This document shows positions 1-4,594 of a stretch of DNA of 7,110 bases, piece by piece. A program made the translations under genes and the position numbers. The DNA lies in the NCBI GenBank assembly GCA_947174965.1, contig CAMWKY010000110.1, positions 1 to 7,110 on the forward strand. The letters run 5' to 3'. The stretch is from an uncultured Ruminococcus sp. (GTDB lineage Bacteria; Bacillota; Clostridia; Oscillospirales; Ruminococcaceae). Every line of letters starts with the position of its first letter. Within the stretch, counting starts at the first letter, position 1. The notes below the pieces were generated by a model. That model was not told the origin of the DNA and ran no database searches. It saw nothing but the letters and a program-made list of their open reading frames with translations.

Positions 1-141
1 CTGACAGCTCTGACAGAACCAGATGGGACAGTTGCCAGGACCAATCTCAAGCTCTGCTATTCAGACAAGAGAGACCGAGTAAACATGAGTTTTAATCTCT
101 CAGTAAGAGAGATAGGTAATAAATTTTTGTGGCATAAATAA
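1..141 (+). CDS. C-terminal end of an unrecognised plus-strand reading frame, possibly foreign
   Basis: A plus-strand frame is open from base 1 and stops at TAA 139-141, giving 46 visible residues (LTEPDGTVARTNLKLCYSDK, later SFNLSVREIGNKFLWHK). It overlaps the ATPase gene tail-to-tail by 50 bases. Bases 1-90 are about 49% GC (44 of 90), visibly richer than the neighbouring ATPase gene, and use codons such as CTG, CTC, AGG and CGA. I do not recognise a family. The frame may belong to a gene that ran into the ATPase gene after an insertion or deletion, with its last residues read from the old ATPase sequence; it may also be only an open frame by chance. Confidence 0.35.
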   Translation: MTALTEPDGTVARTNLKLCYSDKRDRVNMSFNLSVREIGNKFLWHK

Positions 142-1897
142 ATATAGAAAATGCAATAAAACCTGATATAATGGCAATGATTTTACGCCATAGCGGAAGT
201 TTCTTTGATTTTTCTGAGACTTCTTTTTTCTGCATCTCAATAAGTTCAGGAATCTGTATATTATTATACGGTTTTTCAGCTGATTTGCCTGTGCATGAAA
301 AAATTACATCATCAACAGTAACCGCATTAAAAATAATTCCTCTTGCCATACGGTTTGCGGAAGTGGTATAAAAACTGTTTCCGCTGAAAAAATCCTGCGG
401 TGTACCTTCTGTAACAATATTTCCATCAAAAAACATCGCACATCGCTGGGCATATTCCGCACAAAATTCAATATCATGACTTACCATGATAATTGTTATT
501 TTTCTTTCCAGCAGATTATTGAGAATACCACCGAACATCTGTTTAAATTCTGCGTCAAATCCCTTTGTCGGCTCATCAAGCAGAAGAATATCAGTATCAA
601 GCAAAAGTACTTTTGCAAGTCCTGCCCTCTGCTGTTCACCGCCCGATAAATCATAAGGGTGACGGTCAAGGAGATTTTCAAGCTGACAAAGTGCTGTTAC
701 ATAAGCAAATTTGTTATTCCGTATTTCTTTCGGAATATCTTTTAACATTTCCTTTAAATCTTCACGAACTGTATTTTTTACAAACAGTGCTTGCGGATTC
801 TGCGGAAGTACGGAAATTCTGCCGTTTATTTTTATTTCGCCACGATAAGCCTTATTAAGTCCGCTGAGAAGTTTAAGAGTAGTTGTTTTACCTGCTCCGT
901 TACCGCCCATTATTGCAATAAATTCTCCTTTATATACTGTAAGATTAAGTCTACGAACTACATCAGTACCGTCCTTTTCGTATCTGAACCATACATCTGA
1001 TACGTCAACAACAATTTCATCTGATTTTTCAGGAACTTTTTTAATCGGAACTTGTTTCAGGAAATTGTATTCTGCGTATTCAGCAAGCCACTTTCTGCCG
1101 TCCGAAACCGTCACGGGACATTCGGAATCTGAATTGACAGCACTCCATATTCTCATCGGAGCAGGCATTGCAAGAAACATCTTATTTCCCGACTTTTTCA
1201 GTAATTCACCCACTTCTTTCGGATTTCCGTCACATATAATATTTCCGTTTTCCATTACTGCCACACGGTTTGCAAGCGGAAATGATTCTTCAAGGCGATG
1301 TTCAATTAAAATAATTGTCGTACCGAGTTCACTGTTGATTTTTTTGAGTACTGCTAAAAAATCTGATGCTGAAATGGGGTCGAGCTGGCTTGTCGGTTCG
1401 TCAAGTATAAGTACGTCGGGCTGCATTGTCATAATCGACGCAAGATTAAGCAGTTGTTTCTGACCTCCCGAAAGTTCAGTAACATTTTTATAAAACCATT
1501 TCTCAATATCGAAAAATGCTGCCATTTCCGCAACACGCACACGGATTTCAGCTGTTTTATATCCAAGACTTTCAAGTCCGAATGCTAATTCATGCCATAC
1601 TTTATCGGTTACAATCTGATTTTCGGGTGACTGACTGACAAAACCTATTTTCTGCGACTGCGTTCTTCGGTCAACTTTTTCGAGAATTACTCCCTCAAAC
1701 AAAATTTCACCCGACTTTTCACCATGTAAAGCAAGTACTGTTTTCAGTTGCCTTAAAAGTGTGGATTTTCCACACCCTGATTTTCCGCAGATTACCAGAA
1801 AATCACCTTTTTCTACTTTCAAAGATAAGTTATCAAGAGCCTTTTGAGTACATTCAGGATATGAAAAATTCAGATTTCTGATTTCAAAGACCGCCAA
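92..1897 (-). CDS. ECF transporter double ATPase (EcfA-EcfA' fusion) with truncated C-terminal membrane extension
   Basis: The 601 residues hold two complete ABC ATPase domains in one chain. Domain 1: Walker A GKSGCGKST (38-46), Q-loop Gln89 followed by the ECF-typical PENQ, signature LSGGQ (142-146), Walker B VLILDEP (162-168), His200. Domain 2: Walker A GGNGAGKTT (331-339), Gln366, signature LSGGE (417-421), Walker B ILLLDEP (437-443), His474. All catalytic residues are present in both, so it should power the T component encoded just upstream. Residues 567-595 form one extra membrane segment (LPLWRKIIAIISGFIAFSIF), and the protein ends soon after. In related ruminococcal proteins I recall an S-component domain following here, so this tail is probably a remnant. 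The start is TTG (1895-1897), supported by AAGGAGG (1905-1911) 7 bases upstream. Loss of the S domain would leave it dependent on an S component encoded elsewhere. Confidence 0.92.
   Translation of the reverse strand: MAVFEIRNLNFSYPECTQKALDNLSLKVEKGDFLVICGKSGCGKSTLLRQLKTVLALHGEKSGEILFEGVILEKVDRRTQSQKIGFVSQSPENQIVTDKVWHELAFGLESLGYKTAEIRVRVAEMAAFFDIEKWFYKNVTELSGGQKQLLNLASIMTMQPDVLILDEPTSQLDPISASDFLAVLKKINSELGTTIILIEHRLEESFPLANRVAVMENGNIICDGNPKEVGELLKKSGNKMFLAMPAPMRIWSAVNSDSECPVTVSDGRKWLAEYAEYNFLKQVPIKKVPEKSDEIVVDVSDVWFRYEKDGTDVVRRLNLTVYKGEFIAIMGGNGAGKTTTLKLLSGLNKAYRGEIKINGRISVLPQNPQALFVKNTVREDLKEMLKDIPKEIRNNKFAYVTALCQLENLLDRHPYDLSGGEQQRAGLAKVLLLDTDILLLDEPTKGFDAEFKQMFGGILNNLLERKITIIMVSHDIEFCAEYAQRCAMFFDGNIVTEGTPQDFFSGNSFYTTSANRMARGIIFNAVTVDDVIFSCTGKSAEKPYNNIQIPELIEMQKKEVSEKSKKLPLWRKIIAIISGFIAFSIFIYATKIYYLSLLLRD
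95..113. repeat. Perfect 7-bp inverted repeat over the ATPase 3' end
   Basis: ATCTCTC (95-101), a 5-base loop AGTAA, then GAGAGAT (107-113). It covers the last codons of the ATPase, just before its TAA. On the minus strand it is followed by TAAAACTC rather than a run of T, so it is a poor intrinsic terminator. It could be a weak processing hairpin, a structure at the end of an inserted element, or chance. Confidence 0.45.
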
Positions 1898-2763
1898 ATT
1901 TTATCCTCCTTTCTGTTTATAAATACAGGTATATTGCAAAGTAATATATAAACAATATAGAAACTTATTGTAAACGGTTCGGCAAGAACGCCTTTGACTG
2001 ACGGAAAGTAACGCCATTTCAGACCATCTGCAAGTATACCGCAGGTAAGATATATTCCGCAGAAAAGCAGACAGCATAGTATACTTTTATCCCTGCTGTC
2101 AAATCTGTAGATTGAAAAAGCTGTCCTGCCTTTAAGACCATATCCACGGCTTTTCATACTGTCCGCCGTTTCAATTGCATTTTCAAGAGACCATGTAATC
2201 ATAATTGAAAAAATTCTGACTGCATTTTTCAGTCTGCTGAAAATACTGCCGTCCGATATGTCTTTTCCTATACAGTATTGTGCATCTCTTACTACTTCAA
2301 ATTGTGCCTTGAATTTTGGAATGAAACGTAAAGTCATACTCAGAACGAGTGAAAGAGCAGGAATAATTTTTCCAAAAATATATACGAATTTGTCAGAAGT
2401 CATAATAATTGTATAGCACCTGAACCAAAGCAAAGAAGTTCCGAGCATTACAGAGGAGGAAATTCCGTACAGAATACTTTCAAGTGTAAGCGGATTTCCC
2501 GACGGAAGATAGCATAGGATAGTGATTCCCTCGTGACTGAATGCAGGATTTATAATCATTGCTGTAAGCATTGTCGGGAGCAGAAATTTCAGACAGAAAA
2601 TTACAGTTTTTCTGCCGTCAAGATATACTGCATAAGATAAAGCTGATAAAAATGAAATTATCAGCATAACAGGGTGCATAATAAACATCAGATAAGCTAT
2701 GACAAGTCCGAAAAATAAGAAGTTTATTATCGGGTGACAACGTGAAAAAGTATCTCTCATCAT
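1870..2763 (-). CDS. ecfT: ECF transporter transmembrane T component (CbiQ/EcfT family)
   Basis: The protein has up to 297 residues with about six or seven hydrophobic segments (roughly 12-29, 31-48, 56-72, 96-117, 131-147, 226-245, 264-282). It is the coupling membrane subunit linking the ATPases to a substrate-specific S component. Recognisable CbiQ-family features are IIPALSLVLSMTLRFIPKF at 133-151 and the cytoplasmic coupling motif ENAIETADSMKSRGYG ending at 209, whose SRG replaces the common ARG that contacts the ATPase. The start codon is ambiguous: ATG at 2763 overlaps the lipoprotein stop as ATGA, but the AGGCGG site (2767-2772) lies only 3 bases from it and 6 bases from the next ATG at 2760, so a 296-residue product starting at 2760 is plausible. 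The 3' end overlaps the ATPase gene by 28 bases. Confidence 0.92.
   Translation of the reverse strand: MMRDTFSRCHPIINFLFFGLVIAYLMFIMHPVMLIISFLSALSYAVYLDGRKTVIFCLKFLLPTMLTAMIINPAFSHEGITILCYLPSGNPLTLESILYGISSSVMLGTSLLWFRCYTIIMTSDKFVYIFGKIIPALSLVLSMTLRFIPKFKAQFEVVRDAQYCIGKDISDGSIFSRLKNAVRIFSIMITWSLENAIETADSMKSRGYGLKGRTAFSIYRFDSRDKSILCCLLFCGIYLTCGILADGLKWRYFPSVKGVLAEPFTISFYIVYILLCNIPVFINRKEDKIWRSLKSEI
1905..1911 (-). promoter_or_regulatory. Strong ribosome binding site fixing the TTG start of the ATPase
   Basis: On the minus strand AAGGAGG stands 7 bases before TTG at 1897-1895. It lies between genes only in part, because the T-component frame continues through it and ends at 1870. It is the best Shine-Dalgarno in the window, suggesting the ATPase is translated on its own rather than only by coupling, and it is the reason for choosing TTG over any later ATG. 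Confidence 0.85.
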
Positions 2764-3947
2764 TCACCGCCTGTTACAGCATATCCACCGCCGACATCGT
2801 TTCCTAAATCGCAGGTGTAACGCCATTCCACTACTTCACCGTCTTTAAGCTGATAACGACTGCAACCGTAATTCGGATACCAGCCGTCAACACGGTACAT
2901 CCACCCTGAAAGATTTCCGCAGTCAAATTCATAGAGATTGTGAATACCCTCGACGTATGCACTGTTATACATCGGAGTCCAGGAAGCCTCCATGTGTATG
3001 TTATTTTCCTTGCAGATACGCTGTAAAACGTCATAAACCGATTCGCCCTCATAGAATATCACTTCTGTTGCAGGAAAAATTATGCCGTCCGCAGGAAGAA
3101 CGTCTAATTTTTCGGAGTTGAGTTCACCGAGATTGTTAAGTATTGTGGAACACTCAACAGAAAAAGTGCAGGTATATTGAGTTTGTTCGTTGATTTCAGC
3201 GTTTTCAGGTTCAACAGGCATTGGTTTTCCCTCCGGAACAGGGTCGGTAAGATATTTATCCTGCTCCGTCTGTGAACCGTCGGAAATAATTCTGTTATTA
3301 GATGTATTATCATTGTTTTCACCAGATACTGCAATACCTGAAAACTGTTCAGCAGGAGTCAGATAATCGTCCTGCTGATTGTTCTTTGTTGTGGAAATCC
3401 TGTTTTCTGTAGTAATTTCTTTTTCTTCCGCAGCAATAATATTAATTTGACTGCTGTCTGCTTTATCGGGCATTATGCAGAAAGTACCTGATGTCTGTAA
3501 TGCTGTATAATTCAGGATTGTGTTTTCACTGCCTGTTACAGAAGCTCCGCATACAGCATTATTTTCGCTGTCATAAACAATGGCACTCTGGCAGTCCCAC
3601 ACAGAATTAAGATGTATTGACAGTACGGAAGAAAATCCGAAATAATCATTTGACTGAAAATTTAGTAAAACCTGTTCAGGTTCTTCGGTTATTTCAATAG
3701 CGAGATTTATGTCACGGGGATTTTCAATGTCATCACCGAAAACAGTCCACTCGTATTTACAGCAGTTTGATTCTCCCGAAAAAGTGACTACTGCATTGTT
3801 TTCTTGAATCTGACTGAATACGGATTTTTCAACAATACCGTTTTCGGGAATATTTATATTTCCCTGATAATCCTTTTCCTGTTTCAGATTACAGCCGCAG
3901 AAAATAATATTTACTGTTAAAAATAAAAGAAGTATCTTGTATTTCAT
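2760..3947 (-). CDS. DUF4430 lipoprotein, candidate ligand-binding protein of the ECF system
   Basis: The protein has 395 residues. A lipoprotein signal peptide (hydrophobic 5-16, lipobox FCGC with Cys19) tethers it to the outer face of the membrane. Residues 35-165 form a beta-rich domain (YEWTVFGDDIENPRDINLAI) of a type I know from ruminococcal surface proteins but cannot name. Residues 171-257 are a low-complexity Asn/Thr/Glu/Pro linker. Residues 258-395 are a complete DUF4430 (transcobalamin-like C-terminal) domain: YTCTFSVECSTIL, SVYDVLQRICKENNI, YEFDCGNLSGWMYRVDGW, PNYGCSRYQLKDGE and WRYTCDLGNDVGGG. Several Cys pairs (260/266, 312, 343, 362, 379) could form disulfides. Its position directly before the ECF T component suggests it hands ligand to the transporter; a corrinoid is the best guess. 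The start overlaps the upstream stop (ATGA, 3944-3947) and is preceded by GGTGAT at 3954-3959, a partial Shine-Dalgarno. Confidence 0.87.
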   Translation of the reverse strand: MKYKILLLFLTVNIIFCGCNLKQEKDYQGNINIPENGIVEKSVFSQIQENNAVVTFSGESNCCKYEWTVFGDDIENPRDINLAIEITEEPEQVLLNFQSNDYFGFSSVLSIHLNSVWDCQSAIVYDSENNAVCGASVTGSENTILNYTALQTSGTFCIMPDKADSSQINIIAAEEKEITTENRISTTKNNQQDDYLTPAEQFSGIAVSGENNDNTSNNRIISDGSQTEQDKYLTDPVPEGKPMPVEPENAEINEQTQYTCTFSVECSTILNNLGELNSEKLDVLPADGIIFPATEVIFYEGESVYDVLQRICKENNIHMEASWTPMYNSAYVEGIHNLYEFDCGNLSGWMYRVDGWYPNYGCSRYQLKDGEVVEWRYTCDLGNDVGGGYAVTGGE

Positions 3948-4594
3948 TGTGTCATCACCACTTTTCCGTTATTCGTTATCAGTGTATCGTTTATACTCGC
4001 AAGATTTTTACTTTCATCTGTCGTTGCAAAGACTGCATCTTTAATTTCAAGATTATAAATATCTCCAGCCTTTGCATTTCCACGTAGTTTAAAATTAAGT
4101 CTCATAAGAATATGGTTATCTTCCATACACTCTTTTGTGAATGCGTACTTTCCGCCTGTCATATCAAGATACATGACATTTATCTGTCCGATTTTATTGG
4201 AGCGTTCAATATTAACACTCCATTCAGGCAACTGATTACTGTTTCCGTCCGCACGTTCATCGCCCAGTATCATAATATCACCCTCGCTGATGCCTATAAA
4301 CTCAAGATGTGAGGAGTCAAAAACTATACTCGTACTTACAGCAGGATATATTTCTTCACCCAGACTGGACAATAAAATATCAACACTGAACTCCTCGTGA
4401 GCAGAAATACTCTGCTTCGAAGGAGTTACTATAGTAAGTGTTGGTGTGTCCGAACTTTTTGTTTTTTTCGTCAGGAGCAGGATAAGCAGTAAAATTATAA
4501 TCAATAAAATAATCGCTGTAACCGCAATAATTATCTTCTGTTTTTTGGTGAGTTTTTTCTTTTCCTGCTCCTGATTTTCGTTATTTATAATCAT
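3944..4594 (-). CDS. Membrane-anchored single-cohesin-like protein
   Basis: The protein has 216 residues. Residues 1-20 are polar and lysine-rich (KKKLTKKQK), 21-41 are an almost pure Ile/Leu membrane helix, then KKTKSSDT leads into an external domain at about 50-216. The positive charge before the helix predicts N-inside, C-outside topology. The outer domain is beta-rich and reads as cohesin: EEFSVDILLSSL, the AVSTSIVFDSSHLEFIGISEGD strands, a MRLNFKLRGNAKAGD strand-turn, and a C-terminal NNGKVVM strand. It would hold a dockerin protein at the membrane, most likely the dockerin protein encoded just upstream. The ATG overlaps the upstream stop as ATGA (4591-4594), and I see no Shine-Dalgarno in the 20 bases before it, so translation probably depends on reinitiation. 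The cohesin assignment rests on pattern reading; a related carrier beta-sandwich (CBM2/cohesin superfamily) is the alternative. Confidence 0.8.
   Translation of the reverse strand: MIINNENQEQEKKKLTKKQKIIIAVTAIILLIIILLLILLLTKKTKSSDTPTLTIVTPSKQSISAHEEFSVDILLSSLGEEIYPAVSTSIVFDSSHLEFIGISEGDIMILGDERADGNSNQLPEWSVNIERSNKIGQINVMYLDMTGGKYAFTKECMEDNHILMRLNFKLRGNAKAGDIYNLEIKDAVFATTDESKNLASINDTLITNNGKVVMTQ

Noticed and set aside
1..91. Separate S-component gene downstream of the ATPase
   Set aside because: All three minus-strand frames have stops within 45 bases of the ATPase stop, and no hydrophobic segment is encoded.
95..113. Intrinsic terminator for the operon
   Set aside because: The 7-bp stem is short and AT/GC-mixed, lies before the stop codon, and is not followed by a T run on the minus strand.
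1065..1463. 132-residue plus-strand reading frame
   Set aside because: It lies wholly opposite the first ATPase domain, whose motifs are intact, and shows no recognisable protein features.
2831..3334. Minus-strand frames of 73 and 76 residues inside the lipoprotein gene
   Set aside because: They are alternate-frame shadows of a gene with a clear signal peptide and DUF4430 domain.
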